Origin: Pseudomonadota bacterium
Lineage (GTDB): Bacteria; Pseudomonadota; Gammaproteobacteria; Acidiferrobacterales; UBA6901
Assembly: GCA_021783175.1 (NCBI GenBank)
Contig: JAJXUF010000002.1
Location: forward strand, 1-64,000
Direction of reading: 5' to 3'
Length of the DNA stretch: 64,000 bases
The position numbers and the translations under genes are program-made. Below the pieces are notes generated by a model that made no database searches, was not told the origin of the DNA, and saw nothing but the letters and a program-made list of their open reading frames with translations. Positions within the stretch are counted from its first letter, which is position 1, and each line of letters opens with the position of its first letter. Of this stretch, positions 26,741-35,983 are shown piece by piece.

Positions 26741-28210
26741 CTATGCGCTCGCGAGTTCGACGGCCTGCGCCAGCCGCTGTCTGATTCGCTCCCTCCCAAG
26801 CATACTCCATAGCCGCTCCATTGCCGGCCCGTGCGGCCAGACCCGCGGCCACTTGGCATCATATACCGCACCGCTCAGTCCGGCACGCAGCGGCATGAAT
26901 AACGACTTGCCCCGGGTAGCCGTTGCCTGCTCCACGCCTTTTGCGAAATCTTTGAATCCGCCCGGTCCCTTGTCGAGGCCAGCAAGCGCCGAACGGAAAA
27001 ACTGCGCTCCCGCCTGACGGATCACCGCGCTGGCCTCGTCGTCGAAGCTGTGGCCGGCAAATAGATTTGCCGCCCAAATAAGCGCATCGAGCGGCATGAC
27101 GACATTCTCGCGCAGTGCGTTGACGAAGGCCATTGAAAGATCCGCGGGCACGAAACGCTCTATATGTCTGTCATCCGGATAGCTGGCCGTGCGCAACCAC
27201 TGCCACAATTCGCCGTCTGAAGCATTCAGAATCGCTTCCTTTTGCCAATGGACAAGCTGTGTCTCGTCGTAGCGTGCCGGTGCGCGATGTAAGCGCTCGA
27301 TGGAGAAATCAGCGGCCAGTTTTGCCAGTGACAGAAAGCTGTTGTCCGCGTAGGTATGCCCGAGGCGACCGAGATAATTGCAGATGGCAAGCGGCAGGAA
27401 CCCCGCTTCACGCAGTTCTAGTACGCTGCGGCTGCCGCTGCGCTTGGAAAGCGGTGCGCCGTCCGCTGCAATGACAAGCGCGATATGGGCGTACTCCGGA
27501 ACGGTAAGGCCGAGCGCTTCAAGCATAAGAATCTGTCGCGGCGTGTTAGTCAGATGATCTTCTCCACGCACTACCACCGAGACGCCCATGAGGGCATCGT
27601 CGACCGCATTGCTGAAGAAAAACGACGGTGTTCCGTCAGAACGGCGAATTACAAAATCGCCAATGTCGTCTGTGCGAAAGGTTTGTCGACCACGTACACG
27701 GTCGTCGAATTCTACGATAGCGCCGTCAGCCACATGGAATCTAAGCGTGGCAGGTGTACCGGCCGCCAGGCGCGACTCGACTTGCCCCAGGGTAAGCATG
27801 CGACAGCGGCCGGAATAGCGTGGCGGGCGGCCGGCGGCCAGTGCGGTGCGACGCTCGACAGCCAGTTCGTGCTCGGTGCAAAAACAGCGGTATGCCAGAC
27901 CCCGTTCCTGCAGGATCGAAAAATACTGCTGATAGACCGGTCCGCGTAGGGACTGAAAATACGGTCCGTTGGTGCCACCCGCCTGCGGGCCCTCGTCCCA
28001 GGGCAGGCCAAGCCAGCGCAGATCCTCCTGCAGCGCCTGCGCATAGCGCTCATGACCGCGCACTGCGTCAGTGTCCTCGAGCCGCAGGAGAAACTCGCCC
28101 CCGCGACCGCGGGCAAGCAGGAAATTGAATAGTGCGGTGCGGACATTCCCCAGGTGGAGCAACCCTGTCGGGCTGGGCGCAAAGCGGGTCTTAAAGGGTA
28201 ATCCGTCCAT
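26741..28210 (-). CDS. gltX: Glutamyl-tRNA synthetase (divergent, possibly GluRS2 type)
   Basis: This 489-residue class I synthetase attaches glutamate to tRNA. The HIGH motif is PSPTGLLHLGNVRTALFNF, and the KMSKS position reads LSKRSGSRSV. The full-length C-terminal anticodon-binding domain rules out the short GluQ-type enzymes. The KRSGSRSV loop differs from the common KRHGA form and resembles what I recall of second GluRS copies that prefer tRNA-Gln in some sulfur oxidisers; that specificity is only a suggestion. The ATG at 28210 gives MDGLPFKTRFAPSPTG; no good ribosome-binding site is visible there. It is divergent from ppiB. Confidence 0.9.
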   Translation of the reverse strand: MDGLPFKTRFAPSPTGLLHLGNVRTALFNFLLARGRGGEFLLRLEDTDAVRGHERYAQALQEDLRWLGLPWDEGPQAGGTNGPYFQSLRGPVYQQYFSILQERGLAYRCFCTEHELAVERRTALAAGRPPRYSGRCRMLTLGQVESRLAAGTPATLRFHVADGAIVEFDDRVRGRQTFRTDDIGDFVIRRSDGTPSFFFSNAVDDALMGVSVVVRGEDHLTNTPRQILMLEALGLTVPEYAHIALVIAADGAPLSKRSGSRSVLELREAGFLPLAICNYLGRLGHTYADNSFLSLAKLAADFSIERLHRAPARYDETQLVHWQKEAILNASDGELWQWLRTASYPDDRHIERFVPADLSMAFVNALRENVVMPLDALIWAANLFAGHSFDDEASAVIRQAGAQFFRSALAGLDKGPGGFKDFAKGVEQATATRGKSLFMPLRAGLSGAVYDAKWPRVWPHGPAMERLWSMLGRERIRQRLAQAVELASA

Positions 28211-28353
28211 ATCTGGGAGGAATGGTAACCAAGCGCCACCTGAATTAAAATACGCCTTCGCCAATCCGGGCCTAGGAAGATCGCTTGAGATCACCCAACC
28301 GGTTTCGGCAGTCCGGATTTTCCCTTCGACAATACGCGAGTGACCACTGAATT

Positions 28354-28854
28354 ATGAAACGGGTACGCATCCAGACCAGCTACGGCGCAATTATACTTGA
28401 GCTAGACGACAAACGGGCGCCAAAGACTGTGGAAAATTTCCTCACATACGTGCGGGAAGGGTTCTTCGATGGCACCCTATTTCATCGCGTAATCGACAAC
28501 TTCATGATCCAGGGCGGGGGGTTCTCCTCCGGGATGGTGCAGAAGGCTACTCATGCGCCGCTGGCCAACGAAGCCATGAATGGTCTGCGCAATGAACGCG
28601 GTACCATTGCCATGGCACGCACCAGCGACCCTCATTCTGCCACCAGTCAGTTCTTTCTCAACGTGATCGACAACGATTTCCTCAATTACACCGCACAAAA
28701 CCCGTCTGGTTGGGGTTATTGTGTATTTGGCAAGGTTGTCGACGGAATGACCGTGGTCGACCGAATCAAGGGTGTGCCCACCGGAAGCCGTGCCGGCCAC
28801 AAGAACGTTCCACTTACTGAAGTCGTGATCGAGTCAATTGCTGAAGTGGACTAG
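28354..28854 (+). CDS. ppiB: Peptidyl-prolyl cis-trans isomerase, cyclophilin type
   Basis: This 166-residue cytoplasmic cyclophilin speeds prolyl bond isomerisation during protein folding. Active-site segments are [36 protein letters not shown] and [15 protein letters not shown]. No signal peptide is present, consistent with PpiB rather than PpiA. lpxH follows 39 bases later on the same strand. Confidence 0.94.
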   Translation: MKRVRIQTSYGAIILELDDKRAPKTVENFLTYVREGFFDGTLFHRVIDNFMIQGGGFSSGMVQKATHAPLANEAMNGLRNERGTIAMARTSDPHSATSQFFLNVIDNDFLNYTAQNPSGWGYCVFGKVVDGMTVVDRIKGVPTGSRAGHKNVPLTEVVIESIAEVD

Positions 28855-28893
28855 TGGTTTCGCCCTGGCATTGCGCGACGGCAGCTCATCCTA

Positions 28894-29616
28894 ATGCCAA
28901 CCCTCTTCATTTCCGATCTGCATCTAAGCGCTGAACGGCCGGAAATCATCGAACTGTTCCTGCGATTCTTGCGCGAACGTGCCGCACACGCGGATGCGCT
29001 TTACATTCTTGGCGATCTGTTCGAGTACTGGATCGGCGATGATGCCATCGCCCACACTGGCTATGTCCCGGTGGTGAGCGGCCTGCGCGCCCTGACCGAC
29101 GCCGGCGTTCCGGTATTCGTAATGCACGGCAACCGGGATTTTCTGCTGGGTCGCGATTTCGAAGTGGCGAGTGGCGCGCAACTGCTCCCGGACCCGACCG
29201 TTATCGATCTCTACGGCGAATCAGTGCTGTTGATGCACGGCGACACGCTGTGCACGGACGATGTCGCGTACCAGAAATTCCGCGTCATGGTACGAGACCC
29301 CGACTGGACCGGACGATTTCTCGCCCGTAGCCTCGCGGAACGCGAAGGCATCGTGCGCGGACTGCGTGAAACCAGCAAGGCCGCCATGGCAACGAAAGAT
29401 GCGGAGATCATGGACGTGAATCAGCGCACGGTCGATTCAGCAATGCGCGAGCATCGCATTCAGCACCTGATTCACGGTCACACCCATCGGCCGGCACAGC
29501 ACGAATTCCAACTAAATGGAACGCGCGCGCGGCGCACGGTCCTGGGCGACTGGTACGATCAGGGCAGCGTGCTTGTCTGTAGCGCAGATGGCTGCACACT
29601 GGAGCAGATTGCCTGA
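28894..29616 (+). CDS. lpxH: UDP-2,3-diacylglucosamine hydrolase
   Basis: This 240-residue metallophosphoesterase cleaves UDP-2,3-diacylglucosamine to lipid X in lipid A synthesis. The metal-binding motifs are complete: FISDLHLS, ILGDLFEYWIGDD, MHGNRDFLLG, LMHGDTLCTDD and IHGHTHRPA. Length is standard. The ppiB-lpxH pair is a common gammaproteobacterial arrangement. Confidence 0.95.
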   Translation: MPTLFISDLHLSAERPEIIELFLRFLRERAAHADALYILGDLFEYWIGDDAIAHTGYVPVVSGLRALTDAGVPVFVMHGNRDFLLGRDFEVASGAQLLPDPTVIDLYGESVLLMHGDTLCTDDVAYQKFRVMVRDPDWTGRFLARSLAEREGIVRGLRETSKAAMATKDAEIMDVNQRTVDSAMREHRIQHLIHGHTHRPAQHEFQLNGTRARRTVLGDWYDQGSVLVCSADGCTLEQIA

Positions 29617-29668
29617 CACAATGACGCGGCCAGAATAAAGTCGGCGCGCGCATCGAGTAACCCGTTTC

Positions 29669-30409
29669 CTAGTGCATCAGACCGTCGGCCATATCCTCAA
29701 TGCTGTAACGCCGGTAGTTTGCGGGCAATTCAAACAGCTCCGCATCCACTGATACACCAGTCTTGAAGTCCACCAGTTGGCGCAATGTACCGTTACCGTC
29801 CACCTGCCGTACGGGAAAGCCGAAATCAAGAAAATGCGCCGGCAAGAAAATGTAGTTTGCAAGATCGCAGGCTGAACGCATCGAAGGCGGCGTTTTTTCT
29901 TCGCTCGCGGCCTGTTCTCCAGCCGGGATCTCATAATAGTCGCGCAATGCCGCCACGGCATCCGGTAGCAAGCCGGCGGCGGCATAGACATCAAAGCAGC
30001 GCTGTTTGCCTACTCGAAGCGTGTAGTGGACGACTTTTCTGCCGGCAATGGACGGAAACGCTTGTCTGTCCGTTACCACGCTCTCACCGAAATGCGCCGG
30101 CCGTTGCAGAGATATTCTGCGGGGTTTGATCACCAGAATAGTCTTGTCCATCCGGCTTACGTTGTAGACCGTACGCCTTTTGCGGTCGAGAAGCACAAAG
30201 CCATTCTTGTTCGAACCATCATCGATGCGCAAATAGCGGTGCGTCAATACCATGCGCACAGGATGCACGGTATTGCCCTGCTCCTGTTCGCTGAACATCA
30301 ATATGGTCGCACTCGATGTCGCCGGCGGTACATGGGCGGCGTGCGCGCTGGCACTCAATGCAGCACATTGCCAGAGTACGCCAACCAACAACATCTTCTT
30401 CAAAGTCAT
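29669..30409 (-). CDS. Secreted hypothetical protein
   Basis: This 246-residue protein has a Sec signal peptide (about residues 1-25, MLLVGVLWQCAALSASAHA). A predicted beta-rich periplasmic body follows, with repeated short segments such as PVRMVLTHRYLRIDDGSN, GFVLLDRKRRTVYNVS and KTILVIKP. Two cysteines (in KQRCFDVY and RSACDLANY) could form a disulfide. The pattern recalls DUF4412-type or lipoprotein-sorting-like proteins, but I cannot assign a family. It lies 16 bases downstream of the glycerate kinase gene on the same strand. Confidence 0.75.
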   Translation of the reverse strand: MTLKKMLLVGVLWQCAALSASAHAAHVPPATSSATILMFSEQEQGNTVHPVRMVLTHRYLRIDDGSNKNGFVLLDRKRRTVYNVSRMDKTILVIKPRRISLQRPAHFGESVVTDRQAFPSIAGRKVVHYTLRVGKQRCFDVYAAAGLLPDAVAALRDYYEIPAGEQAASEEKTPPSMRSACDLANYIFLPAHFLDFGFPVRQVDGNGTLRQLVDFKTGVSVDAELFELPANYRRYSIEDMADGLMH

Positions 30410-30425
30410 GAATCGCCATCCTCGC

Positions 30426-31658
30426 TCAACTGGATAATTTCAGTCCCAGCACGATGTCCATTACGTTGGTTTCCGTAGGGCCGGTGAACAAGAGGTCTCC
30501 GCTGGCGTCGAGAAAGCGGCCGGCATCCGCGTCCACGATCGCCGCGCGTTCATCCAGGCCGGCAGCGCGACCGCGCAGTACGGTGCCGCCATCCACCAAC
30601 GCACCCGCATCGCCGCCGGGTCCATCGCTGCCGTCCGTGCCGGCCGCTAGAAACACGACATCGTCTCGCCCATGCAGCACCGATGCGGCTGCCAGGGCGA
30701 GACTCTGGTTGCGCCCGCCGCGTCCCGGTCGAGGCGGCAGACGCATCGTCGTTTCGCCACCCCACACGTGCAGCGTCCCGCCGGCTCCACTGACGACTTC
30801 GTGTGCCAACCGGCGTCCGGCCTCGATGGCATCGCCGCCCAGCGTGGCGGCATGCACCTGAACCTGATAACCCAAGTCGCGGCCCGTGGCCGCCGCCGCC
30901 TGTTTTGCGTCCTCGTTGGTCGCGATGATGCGCATTTCGACAGCGCGAAAGGCGGACGGCGGCGGATATGGCGCGGGCGTAATCTGCTCCAGGGCTGCGC
31001 GCAATTCAGGCGGCAGCGCTTGCGGGAGTTCCGCTGGCGGGTGCACCTGCTGCACCAGTGGTCCGGAGGCAATGACAGCGGCATCATCGCCCGGCACGTC
31101 CGAAATAGCGAGACACAGCACTGTGCGCGGCGCCAGCAGGCCTGCAAGCCGTCCGCCCTTCAGCTGAGACATACGCTTGCGCACGGCGTTCATCTGCGCG
31201 ATGTCGAGACCTGCACCGAGAAGCCATTCGTTGATGGCGCGCAACTGCGCAAGCGCAAGACCGCCGGCCGGCTGTTCCACAAGCGTGGAGGCCCCGCCCG
31301 AAAGCAGCACCATCACACTCGCATCGCGCGGCATGCGCGAGATGAATCGCACCAGCTCCGAACCTGCCTCGAGGCTGTGGGCGTCGGGCAGCGGGTGCCC
31401 AGCTTCGCGCACCGGCCACGGCAAAGCTTCGGCATATCCCTGCTTGGTGACAATAAGCGTACCGCGCACACGCTCAGACAGGACCTCGTGGGCAGCGCGC
31501 GCCATTGGGCAGGCCGCCTTGCCGAAGGCAAGCAGGTAAACAACGTCCATTGGCGGACGGGAAGACAGGTAGGTGGCAACCCGACTTGCGCCGTTGACAG
31601 CGGTCAGGGCTGACTGAAAAGCGCGCAGAAGACAGCTACGAGATTCCGCTATTTGCAT
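30426..31658 (-). CDS. Glycerate 2-kinase, MOFRL family
   Basis: This 410-residue enzyme phosphorylates glycerate to 2-phosphoglycerate. It has the N-terminal DUF4147 domain (FGKAACPMARAAHEVL, TKQGYAEALPWPV, GHPLPDAHSLEAG, LLSGGASTLVE, MNAVRKRMSQLKGGRLA). The C-terminal MOFRL domain reads GGRNQSLALAAA, FLAAGTDGSDGP and TGPTETNVMDI. The ATG at 31658 is chosen to give the normal N-terminus; the frame is open 16 codons further. A role in glycolate/glycerate salvage is likely for an autotroph, by inference. Confidence 0.9.
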   Translation of the reverse strand: MQIAESRSCLLRAFQSALTAVNGASRVATYLSSRPPMDVVYLLAFGKAACPMARAAHEVLSERVRGTLIVTKQGYAEALPWPVREAGHPLPDAHSLEAGSELVRFISRMPRDASVMVLLSGGASTLVEQPAGGLALAQLRAINEWLLGAGLDIAQMNAVRKRMSQLKGGRLAGLLAPRTVLCLAISDVPGDDAAVIASGPLVQQVHPPAELPQALPPELRAALEQITPAPYPPPSAFRAVEMRIIATNEDAKQAAAATGRDLGYQVQVHAATLGGDAIEAGRRLAHEVVSGAGGTLHVWGGETTMRLPPRPGRGGRNQSLALAAASVLHGRDDVVFLAAGTDGSDGPGGDAGALVDGGTVLRGRAAGLDERAAIVDADAGRFLDASGDLLFTGPTETNVMDIVLGLKLSS

Positions 31659-31719
31659 GGCCGCAACCGTACCCAAATCCCAGGCGGGCAAACATTGTCG
31701 AACCAATTTAAGTCAAATG

Positions 31720-32340
31720 CTAACGTTCCTGCCGGCACTCCATCAGATCGGCTAGCGTTGAGTCCAGAGTGCCGGCACGTGCGCGCAGATGTTGCGCCAC
31801 CGAAACGCGGTCCTGCGCCGGGCGATTCTGGCTGAGCTTGAATTTTCCCTGGATATCGCTGATACAGATCTCGAAAGCTACTACCGCACTCAGCAGCGGC
31901 TCGAACTGGCCACCCGTGGCCGCGATGGTCCACGGTTGCACGGACTGCGCTTCGTGTTCGTCCACCAGGAGTTCCAAATGGCGGCGCACGATGTTCGTAT
32001 CATGAATCACGCGCGCTGTGCCGTACACATGGACAGTTGCATAATTCCATGTCGGTACCCCGGGCGTCGAGTACCACGATGGCGAAACGTAGGCATGCGG
32101 TCCCTGGAAGATGGCGAGTACCGTAGCGCCAGCATCAAATGACTGCCACTGCGGATTTGCGCGCGCCATATGACCGAATAACCGCGCCTCGCCGTCGGGA
32201 TCTGTATCGAGCATGAAGGGCAGATGACTTGCAAAGGGCTGGCCAGCATGATTCGAAACCAACACTCCGAAACTATGGTTTCGAATCAGGTCCAGCTGGT
32301 GCTTCCTTTCTGTTTCCCGAAACTGCGCCGGAATATACAT
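31720..32340 (-). CDS. PaiB/FMN-binding negative transcriptional regulator family protein
   Basis: This 206-residue protein belongs to the PaiB family with a split-barrel flavin-binding fold. It begins MYIPAQFRE, the typical family start, and has NHSFGVLVSNHAGQPFASHLPF, HMARANPQW, GPHAYVSPSWYSTPGVPTWNYATVHVYG and the C-terminal IQGKFKLSQNRP. In Bacillus, PaiB affects sporulation and protease genes; in proteobacteria its role is not established. It lies between metZ (21 bases downstream of metZ's stop) and glycerate kinase on one strand. Confidence 0.9.
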   Translation of the reverse strand: MYIPAQFRETERKHQLDLIRNHSFGVLVSNHAGQPFASHLPFMLDTDPDGEARLFGHMARANPQWQSFDAGATVLAIFQGPHAYVSPSWYSTPGVPTWNYATVHVYGTARVIHDTNIVRRHLELLVDEHEAQSVQPWTIAATGGQFEPLLSAVVAFEICISDIQGKFKLSQNRPAQDRVSVAQHLRARAGTLDSTLADLMECRQER

Positions 32341-32361
32341 GCCCTTTGCTCCTAACGTTGC

Positions 32362-33546
32362 CTAACCAAGACCGCGCTCCAGGTCCTGCCTCAGATCGGC
32401 GATATCCTCAAGCCCGACAGACAACCGCACGAGACCGTCACTGATACCGGCCTGGGCACGTTCCTCGGGCGTAAGGCGACCGTGAGTAGTGGTTGCCGGG
32501 TGGGTGATGGTCGACTTGGTATCGCCGAGATTGGCGGTGATGGAAATGATGCGCGTGGCATCGATGAGTTGCCATGCCGCTTTTTTACCACCCTTGAGCT
32601 CGAACGACACCAGCCCGCCAAAATCTGACTGCTGTCGGCGCGCCAGCGCATGCTGCGGATGGGTCGACAGGCCGGGAAAGTACACGCGCGCTACGGCGCC
32701 TTGCTGCGATAGCCACTGCGCTAGATGCATGGCGCTGGCGCTGTGCGCTTTCATGCGCAGACTCAGGGTTTCCAGCCCCTTGAGAAACACCCAGGCGTTG
32801 AACGGGCTCATACTCGGGCCGGCGGTTCGCAGGAAGCCGAAGACGTCCTTGCCAACGCGCTCACGGTCGCCGATCACCGCACCGCCAATGCATCGGCCCT
32901 GGCCGTCGAGGTACTTGGTGGCCGAGTGGATCACGATATCGGCGCCAAAGGCCAGCGGCCTCTGCAGGGCAGGCGTGCAGAAACAGTTGTCCACTGCCAG
33001 CAGGCAACCGTGCGAATGCGCGAGCTTTGCCAGGACTTCGATATCCGCGATCTCGGTAAGCGGATTGGACGGTGTTTCCAGAAAAAGCAGTCGTGTATTG
33101 GGACGCATTGCGCGCTCCCATTCGGCAGGCTCAGTAAGCGACACGAAACTGGTGTCCACGCCGAAACGACCGAGATAGTTCCGGAACAGAACCACGCTGG
33201 TCCCGAAAATGCTGCGTGACGCGACCACATGGTCTCCCGCGCGCAACAGCGCCATACAGGTGGCGAGAATTGCGGCCATTCCGGAGGCGGTGGCAACACA
33301 AGCCTCGCCGCCTTCGAGCGCTGCCAAGCGCTCCTCAAAAATGCGCACCGTCGGATTTGTAAACCGCGAATAGATATTGCCCGGGCTCTCGCCGGCAAAG
33401 CGTGCTGCTGCTTCGGCAGCGTTACTGAACACAAAACTCGAGGTCGGAAAAATTGGCTCCGACTGTTCGTTTTCGTTGGTGTGCCGCTGCCCTGCGCGCA
33501 CCGCGCGCGTGTCGAAACGCCACTCGTCATAGCCATCCTGGGACAT
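32362..33546 (-). CDS. metZ: O-succinylhomoserine sulfhydrylase
   Basis: This 394-residue PLP enzyme makes homocysteine directly from O-succinylhomoserine and sulfide, the direct-sulfhydrylation route to methionine. The PLP lysine is in HSATKYLDGQGR, and other family segments are IYSRFTNPTVRIFEERLAALEGGE, ATASGMAAI and LSVGLEDIADL. The second ATG (33546) is preferred over the one at 33552 because GAGG lies six bases before it. Synthesis is evidently controlled by the SAM-II riboswitch and terminator in its leader. It stands at the end of the purF cluster, as in other gammaproteobacteria. Confidence 0.95.
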   Translation of the reverse strand: MSQDGYDEWRFDTRAVRAGQRHTNENEQSEPIFPTSSFVFSNAAEAAARFAGESPGNIYSRFTNPTVRIFEERLAALEGGEACVATASGMAAILATCMALLRAGDHVVASRSIFGTSVVLFRNYLGRFGVDTSFVSLTEPAEWERAMRPNTRLLFLETPSNPLTEIADIEVLAKLAHSHGCLLAVDNCFCTPALQRPLAFGADIVIHSATKYLDGQGRCIGGAVIGDRERVGKDVFGFLRTAGPSMSPFNAWVFLKGLETLSLRMKAHSASAMHLAQWLSQQGAVARVYFPGLSTHPQHALARRQQSDFGGLVSFELKGGKKAAWQLIDATRIISITANLGDTKSTITHPATTTHGRLTPEERAQAGISDGLVRLSVGLEDIADLRQDLERGLG

Positions 33547-33607
33547 ATCCATACCTCGTCATTGCATGCTCTTTAACGCCGGTATCGGCAAACCAGGCAC
33601 AGAAACG

Positions 33608-33639
33608 AAAAAACCCGCTCGTGCACAGCCGAAGCGGGT
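33608..33639 (-). terminator. Intrinsic terminator in the metZ leader
   Basis: ACCCGCT and AGCGGGT form a perfect 7-bp stem around a 13-base loop, followed directly by TTTTT on the minus strand. It sits between the SAM-II aptamer and the metZ start, 62 bases before the ATG. It can serve both as the purF terminator and as the expression platform of the riboswitch. Confidence 0.88.
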
Positions 33640-33644
33640 CGTCT

Positions 33645-33698
33645 CGCTTTAGCCGGATTTTTATCGCGCCCGCAAGCTGAAGCTCAAATCGGCGCCGA
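33645..33698 (-). promoter_or_regulatory. SAM-II riboswitch upstream of metZ
   Basis: The minus strand carries the conserved SAM-II elements in order and spacing: GATTTG (33690-33685), GCTTGC (33677-33672), GATAAA (33665-33660) and GCTAAA (33653-33648). P1 can form from GCGCC (33695-33691) with GGCGC. The loop segment GCTTCAGC can pair with GCTAAAGC to make the pseudoknot, with one mismatch. This matches the alphaproteobacterial metA/metZ consensus I recall (GAUUUG, GCUUGC, GUUAAA, GCUAAA). High S-adenosylmethionine would be expected to favour the terminator just downstream and lower metZ expression. Confidence 0.87.
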
Positions 33699-33708
33699 AT
33701 CTGTACGA

Positions 33709-33737
33709 ACCTTAACCGAGCACAGGCGCCGCGTCAA
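33709..33737 (-). promoter_or_regulatory. Candidate promoter for the metZ riboswitch leader
   Basis: TTGACG (33737-33732) and TAAGGT (33714-33709) are 17 bases apart on the minus strand. Initiation about seven bases beyond the -10 would start the RNA just before the riboswitch. The purF stop codon is only 28 bases upstream of the -35 element. Confidence 0.5.
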
Positions 33738-33764
33738 CCGCGGCCAGCCCACGCGTAGCCCATT

Positions 33765-35276
33765 TCAAGGATAGGTATGCAGCTCCGTCGATACCAGCTC
33801 GTTCGGGCGGTCCTGGTTGCGCGTGGCATCGCACCGCGTGCGCTCCAGCAAATCCAGGTAATCCTTGTTTACATCACCGGTGATGTACTCGCCGCTGAAG
33901 CAAGAGGTGTCGAACTGGGTAATGCGCGGATTGCCTTCGTGCGCCGCGGCAATAAGATCCACCAGATCCTGATATATCACTCGATCCGCGCCAATCAGCG
34001 CGGCAATCTGCTGTTCATTGCGCCCGTTCGCGACCAGCTCCTGGGCCGACGGCATATCGATACCATAGACGTTTGGATAGCGCACTGGCGGCGCGGCAGA
34101 TGCAAAGTAAACTTTGTTGGCACCGGCCTCACGGGCCATCTGGATGATCTGCTGCGACGTCGTACCGCGCACGATGGAATCGTCCACCAGCAGGACGTTC
34201 TTGCCGCGAAACTCCAGATCGATGGCATTGAGCTTCTGGCGCACAGATTTTTTTCGCTGCGCCTGGCCCGGCATGATGAAGGTGCGTCCTATATAGCGGT
34301 TCTTTATGAAGCCTTCGCGGTACTTCAGATCCAGTTCGTAGGCCATCTGCAGCGCAGCCGTGCGGCTGGTATCAGGAATCGGGATCACGACGTCGATGTC
34401 GTGGCCGGGCCATTCGCGCTGAATCTTGTGCGCCAGCTTCTCTCCCATGCGCAAACGTGTGCGATAAACCGAGATGCCATCCATAATGGAATCCGGGCGC
34501 GCCATGTAAACATGCTCGAAAATGCACGGAACGTGCTGATGAAATTCCGCGCACTGGCGGGCGTGAACTTGCCCCTTGAGATCCACATATAGCGCCTCGC
34601 CCGGTTCGATATCGCGCACCAGGTCGTACCCGAGCGCGTCCAGCGCGACACTCTCCGAGGCGATCAGATGCTCCGGTCCCTGATCGGTCTCGCGTTTGCC
34701 GTAAACCAGTGGCCGGATGCCATAGGGATCACGAAATGCCAGAATGCCGTACCCAACGATAAGCATCGTAACCGCGTAGGCGCCACGGCAGCGGCGGTGC
34801 ACTGCTGCGACAGCCCTGAAGATGTGCTCCGGCGTAAGCTGCAGCTTGGCCTGCACTTCGAGTTCGTGAGCAAACACGTTGAGCAGGATTTCCGAGTCTG
34901 AGCTGGTGTTGATATGGCGCAAATCCTCGCGAAAAAGTTCGTCTTTGAGCTGGGCCGCATTGGTCAAGTTGCCGTTGTGTGCCAGGGCCAAGCCAAACGG
35001 TGAATTGACGTAGAATGGTTGGGCCTCGGCGGCCGAATCAAAGCCGGCCGTGGGATACCGCACATGACCAAGCCCGAGATTGCCTTTGAGGTCGCGCATA
35101 TGATGGGTCAGGAATACGTCGCGCACGAGACCGTTGTCCTTGCGCAGGTACACGCGCTGCCCATCGCTGGTGAGAATTCCCGCCGCATCCTGGCCGCGAT
35201 GCTGCAGAACCGTCAAGCCGTCATAAATCGACTGATTGACCGGACCCTTGGCCAGAATACCGATGATGCCACACAT
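33765..35276 (-). CDS. purF: Amidophosphoribosyltransferase
   Basis: This 503-residue enzyme catalyses the first step of purine synthesis, making phosphoribosylamine from PRPP and glutamine. The catalytic cysteine follows the initiator Met (MCGIIGILA). The glutaminase domain has [22 protein letters not shown] and [10 protein letters not shown]. The PRPP loop is [17 protein letters not shown]. No propeptide is present, as in E. coli. The ATG at 35276 has GGAGG nine bases upstream. It follows cvpA, the classic neighbour. Confidence 0.97.
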   Translation of the reverse strand: MCGIIGILAKGPVNQSIYDGLTVLQHRGQDAAGILTSDGQRVYLRKDNGLVRDVFLTHHMRDLKGNLGLGHVRYPTAGFDSAAEAQPFYVNSPFGLALAHNGNLTNAAQLKDELFREDLRHINTSSDSEILLNVFAHELEVQAKLQLTPEHIFRAVAAVHRRCRGAYAVTMLIVGYGILAFRDPYGIRPLVYGKRETDQGPEHLIASESVALDALGYDLVRDIEPGEALYVDLKGQVHARQCAEFHQHVPCIFEHVYMARPDSIMDGISVYRTRLRMGEKLAHKIQREWPGHDIDVVIPIPDTSRTAALQMAYELDLKYREGFIKNRYIGRTFIMPGQAQRKKSVRQKLNAIDLEFRGKNVLLVDDSIVRGTTSQQIIQMAREAGANKVYFASAAPPVRYPNVYGIDMPSAQELVANGRNEQQIAALIGADRVIYQDLVDLIAAAHEGNPRITQFDTSCFSGEYITGDVNKDYLDLLERTRCDATRNQDRPNELVSTELHTYP

Positions 35277-35461
35277 AGGGAAAGCCCTCCGCCGCATTAA
35301 CCGGCCTGGGCGCCTCCGCGCGGCCACCCGGATCCGCCCGCGGCGGTACTGGGTGACCGGACAGCTGACGGCGCATACACGACCCCTGCCCGAAGCAAAC
35401 TACTATTTTCCGACTTCGCGCGGCAAAAGTCCATTTAGAAACGTCCGCCCTACGGCCAGGC

Positions 35462-35968
35462 TCAGCTGTAACGGAACTGATCGCCCACTTTTTGCGGCAA
35501 CAGATTGCGCAGTGTGACCGCCGCGGATTCGAGATAAGGAACAAGGCTAGACTGGCGCCACCACGCCTTCTGCGGAAGCGAGGTAAGTCCGGCGAGTAGC
35601 ACCAGAATTACGATTACCACCGTGCCACGGAAAGCCCCCAATACTCCGCCGGAAATACGCCCGGCAACGCCCGGCAAAGTGGCAAAAAACATAAGCCGGA
35701 GTATTAGCGCGGTCAGTACGACCATAACGAACACGGAAGCGAAAACCATCACGAATGCCAGGATGCGACGCAACGTGGGATCACTCACCCAAGTGATCCA
35801 GGACAGAATACTGTCGGAAAAGAACCAGGCGGCCAGCGTCGCGAGCACCCATGCGACCAGTGAACTTAGCTCACGCAACCAGCCGCGCAACGCGCCGATC
35901 GCCGCGAACGACAGAATCACAAGGACAATTACCAGATCTAGGCGGGTCACGATTCGAAAAACCGGCAC
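35462..35968 (-). CDS. cvpA: CvpA family membrane protein
   Basis: This 168-residue protein has four hydrophobic segments and the CvpA-typical opening LDLVIVLVILSFAAIGALRGWLREL. A glycine-rich turn follows later, in GVAGRISGGVLGAFRG. It was named for colicin V production, but its general role is in envelope function and remains poorly defined. The start is a GTG with AGGAAG upstream; another GTG six codons later is possible. It lies between the SPOR-domain gene and purF, the conserved order. Confidence 0.9.
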   Translation of the reverse strand: MPVFRIVTRLDLVIVLVILSFAAIGALRGWLRELSSLVAWVLATLAAWFFSDSILSWITWVSDPTLRRILAFVMVFASVFVMVVLTALILRLMFFATLPGVAGRISGGVLGAFRGTVVIVILVLLAGLTSLPQKAWWRQSSLVPYLESAAVTLRNLLPQKVGDQFRYS

Positions 35969-35983
35969 AGGTGCGCCGCTTCC

